From: Bryobacteraceae bacterium
GTDB lineage: Bacteria; Acidobacteriota; Terriglobia; Bryobacterales; Bryobacteraceae
Length of the DNA stretch: 64,000 nucleotides
Reading direction: 5' to 3'
Assembly (NCBI GenBank): GCA_041394945.1
Contig: JAWKHH010000003.1
Location: forward strand, 868,001 to 932,000
The notes below the pieces were generated by a model, which had not been told where the DNA came from, did no database searches, and was given only the letters and a program-made list of their open reading frames with translations. A program made the position numbers and the translations under genes. Positions 35,813 through 45,242 of the stretch are shown here, piece after piece. Numbering within the stretch: position 1 is the first letter of the stretch; the number at the start of each line of letters is the position of its first letter.

Positions 35813-37989
35813 TCCGTCACCGTCAGTATGAACGCGCCGAAGCCCGGTAGGGTATGTCTCGGAAGTACTGGGAAGTTCCCGCCGGTCGGTCGCGCGGGTG
35901 GCCTGGCAGTCATGGGAACCACCAGCTTTCCTCCCTGGTATGCGCCCGCCGCCACCGGCGCGCCGAAGTAGTCCATCGCGTCGCGCAATTCGTATTTCTG
36001 CCCCGCCTTCAACACGGCCGAAACGTCCACTTCCACCTGCTCGGCTTTGTCCCAGTTGTAGACGATCACGTTGGCGCGGCCGGGTTCATACCGGTTCGGC
36101 CGCACGAAACTCCACGCGCCCTCCGGCCCGCCCGCTATCAGCCGGGAATGCGCATCCGCCCCCATCGCCTTCCATTCCTCGCTCCCAATCGACTTCTCCT
36201 GCGCCAAAAACCGCGCCGGACCGTAATGCGTGTTGTTGTCCCACGTGTAGTTCGATATGCTCTGGCCGTCTTTGGTATCCACGCGCGCGTTGAACCCGGC
36301 TTCCGAATAGGTGACGTTCCCGGTGAACGTCAGCTTGTTCCAGAACGCGGCCATCATGGAGAACTGGCCGCCGATGAAGTAGTTGTTCCGCACCGTGGCC
36401 GTCCCGTTCGGCCCCGGGCCGAAGAACCACCCGATCCGCGAATAGCCGGCGTTGTCCTCGGGCCGGTTGTAGACGAAGTTGTCCTCCACCGTCACGCGAT
36501 CCACCGGCCGCCCCACCGCGAATAGAAGGTTATCCGTCATCGTCTGCGGCCCGCCGGCGAAATAGCCGTTCTCGAACACCACGTTCCCGCGCACGTCGTA
36601 GCCTTCGACGAACGCGTTCTCGGAGCCGTAGGCGTGGATCCCCACTCCCATCTGCTCGAAGATGATGTTGTCGTGGATGAGCTTCGTCCCCTCGCGGTTC
36701 TGCGTGTAGATCCCGTGGCCGTGGCCGCGGTCCTCGCCGAGGAATCCGTTGTAGTAAATCAGCGTTCCATACACCTCGGCGTCGATGGCGGGAAGCCACA
36801 GCCCGATCCCCTGGCCCGTGTCGTGCACGGCGAGGTTGATCAGCTTCGAATGCGGCGCGAATACGTCCAGCGCGAACGGTGCTTGTTCCGTCCGCCGGTT
36901 CTCGTTGTACTTGTTGGCGATCTCGAAATCGCGATACCAGGCCCACGCGCCGTCCACCTTCATGCCGCCCTGGATCGTCGCGCGCTCGCCCTTGGCCTGG
37001 CGCAGCGTCACCGGCTTGCCCGGCTCGCCGGTCAGCATGCTTTCGAAGCGCGTTCGCCCGTCGCCGTAGTCGCCGCCGCGCATCCAGATGATGTCGCCCG
37101 GCCTTACCGATGCCGGCTGCCGGAGCGCCGTCGCCAGGTCCCACGGCTTGTCCTTGCCGCCATCGCCGTCGGGCGTTCCCGTCGGAGCCACCCAATGCTC
37201 GCGCGGCGCCGCCGCGGCCGCCACCGCCAGCACCAGTCCCGTCTGCGACGCGCCGGCTCCGGCCAGCAGCTTCACGTCGTGCGTTCCCGCGGCAAGCGAA
37301 TCCGCCAGCACGCAATTGATCTGATACACCCCGGCCGAACCCGGCATCAGGCCGGTGAACTCGATCGGAGCCTCCACGCCCCCCACCAGCACCTGCACCG
37401 GAAGCGTCGTCCAGTTGAGCGGATCGCGCTCTCCGCCCGCGCCCCCGGCCTCTCCGGCCTTCTTCGGCGGATCCACCGGACCCAACCCCGTCGCGTACAG
37501 CGTCACGCGGCCGCCGGCCTCCGCCGGCTGCTCCGCCGACGCCACAGCGCCATCGGCGCGCACCGCCAGCACCGCGCCTCCTCGCGTCATCAGCCGCGGC
37601 GCGCCGGCCGCAAGCGTAACCGCGCGCGCCGCGCTTTCCCCCGCCGCGGTCTTCACCGCCACCTTCACCAGGTCGCCCGAAAGGGAGTACGGAAGCTGCG
37701 CGTCGATCGTTTGCGGCGATACCGCCATCAGCGCCGCGCTCTTCGGACCCGATCCGTCGTCCACCGTCACGCTCACGCCATCCAGGCTCTCCGGCAGCGG
37801 ATACCCGCCCGCGCGCGACTCTCCGCCCGCGAGGTTCGTCCCGGCGATCCGAATCAAGCTGCCCGGCGCGGCCTCGAGCGTCCCCGCCACCAGATCCGAT
37901 ACGCCGCCGCCCGGCACCACCGGCGCGTCGGCGCCAAGCGAAAGCGCTACCACGAGCGCCGCAACGATGATCAAAGCGCCTGCTTTCAT
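35809..37989 (-). CDS. Secreted right-handed beta-helix protein with Solibacter-type N-terminal domain
   Basis: This 726-aa protein has a signal peptide (AGALIIVAALVVALSLGADA). Residues about 30-265 match the Ig-like domain abundant in Solibacter proteins (TIGR03437-like): LEAAPGSLIRIAGTNLAGG, MAVSPQTIDAQLPYSL, VTLYATGLGPVDPP. The rest is a parallel beta-helix with repeated turns (DIIWMRGGDYGDGRTRF, NVVFENGYFAGGPQTM, TVRNNYFIGGQFSM). Such folds are typical of polysaccharide lyases, hydrolases and epimerases. Inside a polysaccharide operon it may trim or modify the product outside the cytoplasm; the catalytic residues are not identifiable. Confidence 0.8.
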   Translation of the reverse strand: MKAGALIIVAALVVALSLGADAPVVPGGGVSDLVAGTLEAAPGSLIRIAGTNLAGGESRAGGYPLPESLDGVSVTVDDGSGPKSAALMAVSPQTIDAQLPYSLSGDLVKVAVKTAAGESAARAVTLAAGAPRLMTRGGAVLAVRADGAVASAEQPAEAGGRVTLYATGLGPVDPPKKAGEAGGAGGERDPLNWTTLPVQVLVGGVEAPIEFTGLMPGSAGVYQINCVLADSLAAGTHDVKLLAGAGASQTGLVLAVAAAAAPREHWVAPTGTPDGDGGKDKPWDLATALRQPASVRPGDIIWMRGGDYGDGRTRFESMLTGEPGKPVTLRQAKGERATIQGGMKVDGAWAWYRDFEIANKYNENRRTEQAPFALDVFAPHSKLINLAVHDTGQGIGLWLPAIDAEVYGTLIYYNGFLGEDRGHGHGIYTQNREGTKLIHDNIIFEQMGVGIHAYGSENAFVEGYDVRGNVVFENGYFAGGPQTMTDNLLFAVGRPVDRVTVEDNFVYNRPEDNAGYSRIGWFFGPGPNGTATVRNNYFIGGQFSMMAAFWNKLTFTGNVTYSEAGFNARVDTKDGQSISNYTWDNNTHYGPARFLAQEKSIGSEEWKAMGADAHSRLIAGGPEGAWSFVRPNRYEPGRANVIVYNWDKAEQVEVDVSAVLKAGQKYELRDAMDYFGAPVAAGAYQGGKLVVPMTARPPARPTGGNFPVLPRHTLPGFGAFILTVTE

Positions 37990-37996
37990 TCGCGAT

Positions 37997-39088
37997 TCAC
38001 TCCGAGTGCGCCACCGTATCGTAGATGCAGCATATCTGGTCCGTGATCGACTCCGGGTTGTAAGTCGCCCGGACGTGCTCTTCGAGCCGCCGGCCCAGCG
38101 TCGTCCGCTTCTGCGGCGAGTTCAGCAGGAACAGGATCGCGTGCGCCAGGGACTCCGGCGATTTCGGCGGCACCAGGATTCCCGCCCGACCCCCGTCCAG
38201 CACCTCCGGACACTGCCCCACGCTCGTCGCCACCGTGGCCAGCCCCGCCGTTCCGTACTCGAGCAGCGACAGCGGCAGCCCCTCGGAATAGGATGAAATC
38301 ACGCCCACGTCGCACGAACGCAGGATCGACGGAACGTCGTCCCGAATGCCGAGCATCGTCACGTTGGCTCCAAGGTCGTTCAGCGCGATCTCCTCGCGCA
38401 CCCGGGCGACGTATTCCGCCGACGAGCCCCCGCCAAGCAGCAGCAGGTGCGCCGCCGGCATCTGCCGCGCGATCATCTGCATCGCCCGCAGCAGGTTCAG
38501 GTGATCCTTCTCCGGCCGGAGATTCGCCACGCACGCGATCCGGCTCCCCGGGATTCCCGGCAGGTCCGGCTTGCCCGCGAACGCCGATTCCGCCGGCAGC
38601 ACGAAGTTCGGCACGTACCACACCCGCTCGGCCCGGATCTGCAGCTTGCGGCGCGCCCATTCGGCAAGGCTCGCGTTCACCGAGAGCACCGCCGCCACGC
38701 CGTGAGTCGCCAGCCGGTACAGCCACACCGGACGGTCCATCGGGCCATAATGGTCGTGCCACACGATCCTTGGGAACGGCGGCGCCGATGCCACCAGCCG
38801 CGCCAGAAACAGCGACGATCCATGCGCGTGCAGAATCCGGATATTCCTCTCCCGCACGAACTGCAGCAGACGCCGCACCGCGCTCGAATCGAACCGGTGC
38901 CGCCGGCTCAACCGCAGCCGGTTCACATCCTGCGCCACCTGCGCCGCCAGCGGACCGTCCCGGCGCGTCGAGCACAGCGTCACGTCGAACCGGTCCCGCG
39001 GAAGCTGGTTCACCAGGTTCACCGCCACCCGTTCGGCCCCGCCCACCTCCAGCGTATCGATCAGGTGCATCACTCCAACCTTGCTCAT
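37997..39088 (-). CDS. Family 4 glycosyltransferase
   Basis: This 363-aa GT-B transferase has VMHLIDTLEVGGAERVAVNLV at the N-terminus and IACVANLRPEKDHLNLLRAM at the start of the C-lobe. It also has LLLLGGGSSAEYV and the donor-site SYSEGLPLSLLEYGTAGLATVAT. Start ATG 39088 overlaps the upstream gene stop by 4 bp. It acts in surface-polysaccharide assembly; specificity is unknown. Confidence 0.88.
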   Translation of the reverse strand: MSKVGVMHLIDTLEVGGAERVAVNLVNQLPRDRFDVTLCSTRRDGPLAAQVAQDVNRLRLSRRHRFDSSAVRRLLQFVRERNIRILHAHGSSLFLARLVASAPPFPRIVWHDHYGPMDRPVWLYRLATHGVAAVLSVNASLAEWARRKLQIRAERVWYVPNFVLPAESAFAGKPDLPGIPGSRIACVANLRPEKDHLNLLRAMQMIARQMPAAHLLLLGGGSSAEYVARVREEIALNDLGANVTMLGIRDDVPSILRSCDVGVISSYSEGLPLSLLEYGTAGLATVATSVGQCPEVLDGGRAGILVPPKSPESLAHAILFLLNSPQKRTTLGRRLEEHVRATYNPESITDQICCIYDTVAHSE

Positions 39089-40290
39089 TTCGCCTCCCGG
39101 CCAGCCGGCATCCCGGCCGTGACATCGACACGATCCTGTTTCTCGTCTCCCCCGCGCAGCCTCACGCGCCAGCGCTGCTCGAGCAGTTTCCGGATGGCCT
39201 CCCGCAGACCTTCCATCGAAAACTGCTGCGCCCACGCGGCGGCATTGCGCCGCAGCCCTTCGTAGTTCTCCGGATTCGCCGCCAGATCGGCGATCGCGCC
39301 CGTCAGCGCGGCCTTGTCGCGCGGCTCAATGGCGATCCCCCGTCCTTCGAGCATCCGCCCGAAATAGCCGCGGTTGGAGCCGATGCACAACACCCCGAAC
39401 GCCATCGCCTCCGCCGCCGACTTCGGCCATCCCTCCGTCTCCGACGCCAGCACCAGCGTATTGGCCCGCTCCAGATGCTCCATCACGGTTTCGAATCCCA
39501 CTCCACCCGTGAAAGTCGTCCACTCCGCAATCCCCAGCTTCCGCGCCAGCGCTTCGAGCGCCTCGCGTTCCGGGCCGTCGCCGATAATTGTCACCTCCAC
39601 CGCCGCGCCTTGCGCCCTCGCCGCGGCCGCCGCCTCCAGCGTCACGTCGATATTCTTCGCTTGGCTCAACCGGCCCGTGTAGAGGATCCGCACCGTCTTC
39701 GATGGTTTCCGCGCCCCGGCCGCCCGCCGCGCCCGGTCCATCTGTTCCTCGCTCACCAGCGACGTGAAAAACGGAACGATGTTCGCCGGCTCGCCCGGCC
39801 ACTCTCCGTACACCGTCACCGGCCCGCGGAACCACCGCCGCAGCAGCGCCCGCTGGATCATCGTGCCGGGGTCGTCACCCGGCATCCGCATCCATGAGCC
39901 GGCATACTTGGCCACCATCCGGCGCGTGACGAGCGGCGCCAGCAGCGCCCCGAGCAGACCCAGGTTGCCCGGACACCGCACATGCACCCCATCGGCCCAA
40001 AGCATCCCGCGCACGATCGTCGCCGACATCAGCGGCGCCGCCAGCGCCAGCCCCAGCTTCGCTTTCCAGGTGTCTCCGCCGGCCTCGGTCACCGGCAGCG
40101 CCGAGATGTTGCGCCGCGCGAGCGGCGTGCAGTCGCCGGGAGGCTTCTCCCGCCGCACCGGACAGGCGATCCGCACCGTCTCGAACAGGTCCGCCCATAA
40201 TTCGATCTCGCGGGCATACGGCCCGTAAGACCACAATTGCCCCTCGAACTCATAGTGGGCACAGCTTGACACGATCAGCAGTCGCCGCAT
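39085..40290 (-). CDS. Family 4 glycosyltransferase
   Basis: This 401-aa protein starts at ATG 40290, which has AAGGAA 4 bp upstream; a TTG further out is less likely. The N-lobe begins RRLLIVSSCAHYEFEGQLW. The C-lobe has ILYTGRLSQAKNIDVTLEA, VTIIGDGPEREALEAL and ASETEGWPKSAAEAMAFGVLCIGS. Some sequence resembles exopolysaccharide GTs acting late in repeat assembly. Confidence 0.86.
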   Translation of the reverse strand: MRRLLIVSSCAHYEFEGQLWSYGPYAREIELWADLFETVRIACPVRREKPPGDCTPLARRNISALPVTEAGGDTWKAKLGLALAAPLMSATIVRGMLWADGVHVRCPGNLGLLGALLAPLVTRRMVAKYAGSWMRMPGDDPGTMIQRALLRRWFRGPVTVYGEWPGEPANIVPFFTSLVSEEQMDRARRAAGARKPSKTVRILYTGRLSQAKNIDVTLEAAAAARAQGAAVEVTIIGDGPEREALEALARKLGIAEWTTFTGGVGFETVMEHLERANTLVLASETEGWPKSAAEAMAFGVLCIGSNRGYFGRMLEGRGIAIEPRDKAALTGAIADLAANPENYEGLRRNAAAWAQQFSMEGLREAIRKLLEQRWRVRLRGGDEKQDRVDVTAGMPAGREAK

Positions 40291-40311
40291 GGATTTCCTT
40301 GCCCGGCTCAA

Positions 40312-41724
40312 CTAGGCCGGATCGTATCCGGACCCTTCGTCCGGCGCCAACATCACTTCCCTCGCCACATACAGCCGCCCGCGCGGTTTCAGCATCGCCA
40401 GCCCCAGATACGTGCCCCCGGCCAAATCGAATCCGATCACGCTGAATCCCATCGTGATGAATCCCACCAGCGCCATCAGCGGCACTGGATCCCCGAAGCG
40501 CGTCGCCTGCGTCCAGCCCCGCATCCCGAGGTGGATGAGCATCCACGCCAGCAGACACAGCCCGATCAGCCCCCACTCCACGCCCACGTGCAGGTAAAGC
40601 GAGTGCAGCGCCAGTTCCCGCCCCGTGTATTCCGCCACCAGCGGGCGGGACCGTCCCGGCAACTGCCCCCACACCGGCGACTCCGCCAGCATCCGCGGGA
40701 ACGAGCGCCACTGGTCGATACGCCCCGTGGTCTTCTTCTCAATCGACACGTCGCTGTCGAACGTCTTGTGCAGATACTGCTCGAGCGTGGCGCCGCGCTC
40801 GGTCTGGATCAGCACCGCAGCCGCCGCCACCAGCGCCAGCGCGCACCCGATCAACGCCGGCCGGCGCGCTTTGTCGAATACGAAAACCACGCACAAACCG
40901 GCGATCGCGATCAGCCACGACCCGCGCGACGTCGAGAGCAGCAGGCCCACCCCGGCCATCCCCATCAGCGCGTACCGCGATACGGGACTCTCTTTCAACT
41001 GCAGCAGCTTGCCGCCATGCACCATCGACAGCAGCACCAGCAACGCCGCCGGCACGCCGAACACGATCGGATTGCCGAGGCTCACATCCTCCCCGAAATC
41101 GGCCGCTCCGAGCCGCCCGCCATGGCCCATGAACGCGAACCCCTCGCCGAGCACGCACAGCCCCAGCCCCAGCATCGCCGTCCGGAACAGCGGCACGTAG
41201 CGGTAAAGCAGAACCACGTTCACCGCCGCCATCACCAGGTCCATGTGGCGGAAATTCTGGCTGTAATCCCCGGTGAGATGCCATGCCCCAAGCCAGTTCA
41301 CCAGCGAGAACAACATCAGCCCGGCGAACACGCGGTCTTTCATCACCTCCTGCGCCTGCGCCCGGCGAAACTCGTACCAGATCAGAAACGCCACCAGCAG
41401 GATCAACTGCGGACCGTTGAAAAATCGTAGGCTCCGAAACTCGGCCATCGCCGGCATCGTCGCCACCAGCACCGCCGTGATCCGCTCCGGCGACTTGTGC
41501 AGCCCGTGCCACACCAGCAGCACGAACAGCAGCCCGAAGAAGACCAGCGCCGCCGCGTCCGGCATCCCCAGCGCCACCAGTCCCCACGCCGGAACCGTCG
41601 CCGCCACCGACTGCGCCAGCAGCGGACGGTCCATGCCTTCCGGAAAATAGCGCAACGGCGGAGAAAACGTCTCCACCCGCGACACCATCGCCGGGCGCAT
41701 CTGGATGCCAGTGTCAGGCGCCAC
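40312..41724 (-). CDS. O-antigen ligase/polymerase-like membrane protein (Wzy/WaaL family)
   Basis: This 470-aa protein has about 11-12 predicted helices and one large periplasmic loop (residues about 290-380) with the conserved RIDQWRSFPRMLAESPVWGQLPG, ending in a His in ALHSLYLHVGVEWGL. This loop and position are typical of the Wzy_C domain. It would polymerise or ligate lipid-linked repeat units in the periplasm. Start GTG 41724 overlaps the upstream GT2 gene end by 11 bp; ATG 41700 is possible. Confidence 0.83.
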   Translation of the reverse strand: MAPDTGIQMRPAMVSRVETFSPPLRYFPEGMDRPLLAQSVAATVPAWGLVALGMPDAAALVFFGLLFVLLVWHGLHKSPERITAVLVATMPAMAEFRSLRFFNGPQLILLVAFLIWYEFRRAQAQEVMKDRVFAGLMLFSLVNWLGAWHLTGDYSQNFRHMDLVMAAVNVVLLYRYVPLFRTAMLGLGLCVLGEGFAFMGHGGRLGAADFGEDVSLGNPIVFGVPAALLVLLSMVHGGKLLQLKESPVSRYALMGMAGVGLLLSTSRGSWLIAIAGLCVVFVFDKARRPALIGCALALVAAAAVLIQTERGATLEQYLHKTFDSDVSIEKKTTGRIDQWRSFPRMLAESPVWGQLPGRSRPLVAEYTGRELALHSLYLHVGVEWGLIGLCLLAWMLIHLGMRGWTQATRFGDPVPLMALVGFITMGFSVIGFDLAGGTYLGLAMLKPRGRLYVAREVMLAPDEGSGYDPA

Positions 41725-42814
41725 GCGACCCCGCCCCCGCCGCCGCCGGCTCCGCTTCGCCGCCGGCCAACGCGTACTGCCGACGCACCGGCGGTTCCTC
41801 GAACCGCGGCGGCCTCACCATGCACTCCACCGCCCCGCACGCGAGCCCCGCCGTCCGGATCAGCGGCGAGGCGTCCCACGGCTTCTGCGCCCACGCCGCC
41901 ACGTCCATCGCGAACTGGAACGGTATGTCCGCCCAGAACAGCGCCTTGTACTTCGCGCCCACATTCGGCCGGTGCCGCTTCCAGATGAAATACTTGTTGA
42001 CGATATCCACCCGGCCCCGCTCGAACCGCACCGGACGCCCGCCCGCCGCGTGCAGATGCAGAATCCGCGCGTCGCCGCAGATCATCACCTTCCAGTTCCG
42101 CGCCGCCCGCAGCGACGCCTCCACGTCCTCGCCCTGCGAGTAGCCGGCGAAGTATTCGGAAAACCGCATCGTCGAGAACACCTCGCGCCGCCACGCGCTC
42201 GAACACCCGGAAATGAAATCGGCCGGAATCACGCCCCGGAAGTCCTTCATCATCCCCAGCGGCAGTGTGTTCGCCGCGTCGAAGTATCGTCCCGGACCGA
42301 GGTCCCGCGGCACCAGTCCGAGCTTCAGCCGCATCTTCCACCGCGCCACGATCGGCCGCTCGATCTCGTTCACGATCAACCCGCCGATCAACCCGATCTT
42401 CCGCTCCCGGTCCTCCTCGAACACCCGCCGGATCTCGCCGAAATAGCCCGCCTGCGGCACCGTGTCGTCGTCGAAAAAGTATAGAAACTCCCGCGTGCTC
42501 AGATCCACCGCCGCGTTGCGCTGCCGCGTGAGCCCGCGTTCGCTGCGCGCATAGACGACGTCGAACGCCGGACGGCTCTCCCGGCACCACGCCTGAAGCC
42601 GCTCGCCGAGATCGCCGCTCGCCGCGCCGTCGATCACCACCACTTCGCCCGGCTGGTCCGGCAGGCCCGCGATCGCGCCGATCAGCCGGATCACCATCGC
42701 GTACCGGTCGCACGTGGGGATCAACGCCGAACAGTCGCCCAGCACTTCCACGCCCTTCCGCCCGCCCGCGCCGCCGTGGCGCCACCCGGCCAGTTGCTTC
42801 ACTTGCTCCTTCAT
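41714..42814 (-). CDS. Family 2 glycosyltransferase
   Basis: This 366-aa protein starts at ATG 42814, overlapping the methyltransferase-like gene stop by 4 bp. The GT-A core shows SALIPTCDRYAMVIRLI, the metal site FLYFFDDDTVPQAG and the acceptor-site FISGCSSAWRREVF with YSQGEDVEASLRA. The C-terminal tail is Ala/Gly-rich and unstructured. A rhamnosyl/galactosyl-type role is possible but not readable. Confidence 0.85.
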   Translation of the reverse strand: MKEQVKQLAGWRHGGAGGRKGVEVLGDCSALIPTCDRYAMVIRLIGAIAGLPDQPGEVVVIDGAASGDLGERLQAWCRESRPAFDVVYARSERGLTRQRNAAVDLSTREFLYFFDDDTVPQAGYFGEIRRVFEEDRERKIGLIGGLIVNEIERPIVARWKMRLKLGLVPRDLGPGRYFDAANTLPLGMMKDFRGVIPADFISGCSSAWRREVFSTMRFSEYFAGYSQGEDVEASLRAARNWKVMICGDARILHLHAAGGRPVRFERGRVDIVNKYFIWKRHRPNVGAKYKALFWADIPFQFAMDVAAWAQKPWDASPLIRTAGLACGAVECMVRPPRFEEPPVRRQYALAGGEAEPAAAGAGSRGA

Positions 42815-43809
42815 GCCTTTTTCCTCCAATGCGCCGATATGACGCTCCCGTCCCGCGGAAACCGCCGCGCTAACTCATCGTGGACAGCCGCCCATCGCGG
42901 CGTCAGCGACGCCCTCGGCTGCTTGCCGAGGAACCGCGCCGTGGACGTCCATTCCAACTCGAAGCCGCCGCCGAGCGTCGCCCGCACGTCCTGCTCCCAG
43001 TCGAGCCCCTTCGCGCCCAGCGCATGTTCGCCCGGATATTCGTCCGGAAAGTATGGATCCACGATCCGGTTGATCTCCTTCACCGTGAGCGGACCCTGGA
43101 TTCCGTGCCGCTCCGCGAGAATCGCATTCACGCGGTCCGTGAACCCCGGCTCATCCCGCCGCCCGAACCACCGCAGCCAACCGCGCGGACTCAGCCAGCG
43201 CCGCACCCGTTTCCGCGCCATCCCCGCCGCTGCCTTCGCCGACACCTGCTCCTGGATCTCTCCGTTCAACCAATACCGCCGGTTCGGCTCGTTGCCCATC
43301 ACGTAGCTGCCGCCCGCCGCCACCGCCGCATCCACGAGACCGAATACCCCGGCGCTCTCGAAGAAGAAGTGCGCCAACGAGTGCGAGATCACAATCTCGA
43401 AGCCCCCTTCCCTCCACGGCCCGCTCAAATCCGGCCGTCCGATCTCCCGGCGCTCCACCACGCAGCCGCTCCCCAGCGCCTCCACCGCCACGCCGGCCGC
43501 GTACCTCGAATCCCGCGCCGGCACTCCCTCGGCCGCGCCGAGCACCAGCACTCGCGGAGCCCGGCCGAACGTCTCCCGCGCCGACGCGCCGGCCCGCTCG
43601 ATCGCTCCCCGGAATCCATCGAACGAATCGCACTCCCGCAACGCTGCTTCCTGCACCGCCTCGTTGCGATCGCCTTGTGCGGCCGCGAAGGCCGCTTGCA
43701 CCACCGTAGCGAAATCTTCCGCCGAAAGCTTCAGCCCAACACGCCGCGCGATGTCTTCGAGCAGCGCGCGATCCGGCGGCGTCAATCCGCGGTTGGCCAC
43801 GCCGTTCAT
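42811..43809 (-). CDS. SAM-dependent methyltransferase-like protein
   Basis: This 332-aa protein has a Rossmann-like core: RVLVLGAAEGVPARDSRYAAGVAVEALGSG fits SAM motif I, and FEIVISHSLAHFFF fits the motif II/III region. The N-terminal 80 residues are helical. The C-terminal part has PGFTDRVNAILAERHGIQGP and a Trp-rich end. It may methylate a sugar of the polysaccharide. The family match is loose, so this is a fold-level call. It overlaps the neighbours on both sides by 4 bp. Confidence 0.55.
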   Translation of the reverse strand: MNGVANRGLTPPDRALLEDIARRVGLKLSAEDFATVVQAAFAAAQGDRNEAVQEAALRECDSFDGFRGAIERAGASARETFGRAPRVLVLGAAEGVPARDSRYAAGVAVEALGSGCVVERREIGRPDLSGPWREGGFEIVISHSLAHFFFESAGVFGLVDAAVAAGGSYVMGNEPNRRYWLNGEIQEQVSAKAAAGMARKRVRRWLSPRGWLRWFGRRDEPGFTDRVNAILAERHGIQGPLTVKEINRIVDPYFPDEYPGEHALGAKGLDWEQDVRATLGGGFELEWTSTARFLGKQPRASLTPRWAAVHDELARRFPRDGSVISAHWRKKA

Positions 43810-45242
43810 CGCGCTGCGCCGATCGCCTCCCGGTGGCTCGCCTGGCCCACCATCCGCAGCAGCGCCTCCGTGATCCGCCGGCTCGATTCGCCCAGCGGCA
43901 CGTTCACCTGCTGGTCGAGCAGCGCCCGCCGGCCTTCCCGGTCGAGCGCCGGATCGCGCAGATAGGCGTTCACATAATCGATCAGTTCCGCTTCGCTCCG
44001 CGCCACCCGCGACGCGCCGAACTTCAACACCGGCTGGAAGTGCTCGTACTGGTAGTAGTAATCGTAGACAGGCATCCCGAACAGCGGCGGATCGTTGATG
44101 TCGAACGCCATGTTCACCACCGGCCGGTCGTGCAGCCCGAAGTCGAGCGTCATCGTCGACCCCAGATTGATGTTCATATCCGCGTGCGCCGTCAGGTTGC
44201 TCAAAAACTGGACATCGCGCGCCGTCGGCAGCACCTTCGTCCAATCTTCCTTGGAAGCGAAAACCCATTCCGGCTGGCAATAAATGATCTCCGGGTATTC
44301 CTCCCGCACCGCCGCGTACCGCCGCCCGTCGTCCACCGGCACCGGCCGCACCAGCACCTGCGGATTCCCCTCGATCTTCCCTTCCCGGATCAACCGCGCC
44401 AGCACGCCCACGTGCAGCGGATCTTCCGGACACGTCCCCGCGTCGCCGCCCGAGTAGCAGATCATCTTCCGCGACGGATCCGCGCCCACCCGCCGGAAAA
44501 ACTCCTCGCGGCTCCAATGAATCGAGGCGTCGGCGTACGGATCGAACTGCGGCGTTCCCACGATCGTCACGTGGTCCCGCCGGATGCGCGGATAGAACCG
44601 CGTCAGTTCCTCGGCCATGTAGTCGCTCCACACGAAATAGTGGTCGAATGGCGCGCAGATCCGGCCCTTGCTCGAAAGATTGTCCCAACTGAAGATAAAA
44701 CTCGCCGCCGGGATCCCCAACTCGTGCGCCGCCAGCACCACCGGCGTCACCGACGTCGGCCGCTGGTGCGAGCAAAACAGCACGTCCGGACGGAAACGCT
44801 CGATCTCGCGGCGATAATACGCCGTCTCCGGCCGGCTCCGCACCATCGAACAATGAACGCTGTCGAGCGCCTCCACCATCCCCGCTCCGGCCGCCGCCTG
44901 CCCTCCGTGGAGCGTCACTTTGTTCCAGATCCGGTGCGCCAGCCGCCCGCCGGAACGGTGCTGCTTGAACAGCGCCCGCTGCATCGCCACCGTGTTGGCG
45001 CGATACATGTGCCCGTAGGTGAGCGCGTACTGCACCGTCAGCGTCGCCCGGTCCGGCGCGTAATCCATCATCGGCCGCCACTCGATTCCCTTCGGAGCCG
45101 CGGCGGCGTACTCCTCCACCAGGTCCTCCGGGATCCCGTGCAGCACGCAGATCTCGGCCTCCTCGGCCAGCTCATGCAGAAAGCGCCCGATCACGAAATT
45201 CCGAATCCCGACCCCGTCGGGAACCAGAAGCAGAACTCTCAT
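43806..45242 (-). CDS. GT-B fold glycosyl/glycerophosphotransferase-like protein
   Basis: This 478-aa cytoplasmic protein begins MRVLLLVPDGVGIRNFVIG and has a DVLFCSHQRPTSVTPVVLAAHELGIP lobe. It resembles CDP-glycerol glycerophosphotransferase and related capsule GT-B enzymes (TIVGTPQFDPY, KMICYSGGDAGTCPEDP, LGSTMTLDFGLHDRPVVNM). The conserved late segment binding the nucleotide is recognisable. The transferred group could be a sugar or polyol-phosphate. Confidence 0.65.
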   Translation of the reverse strand: MRVLLLVPDGVGIRNFVIGRFLHELAEEAEICVLHGIPEDLVEEYAAAAPKGIEWRPMMDYAPDRATLTVQYALTYGHMYRANTVAMQRALFKQHRSGGRLAHRIWNKVTLHGGQAAAGAGMVEALDSVHCSMVRSRPETAYYRREIERFRPDVLFCSHQRPTSVTPVVLAAHELGIPAASFIFSWDNLSSKGRICAPFDHYFVWSDYMAEELTRFYPRIRRDHVTIVGTPQFDPYADASIHWSREEFFRRVGADPSRKMICYSGGDAGTCPEDPLHVGVLARLIREGKIEGNPQVLVRPVPVDDGRRYAAVREEYPEIIYCQPEWVFASKEDWTKVLPTARDVQFLSNLTAHADMNINLGSTMTLDFGLHDRPVVNMAFDINDPPLFGMPVYDYYYQYEHFQPVLKFGASRVARSEAELIDYVNAYLRDPALDREGRRALLDQQVNVPLGESSRRITEALLRMVGQASHREAIGAAR

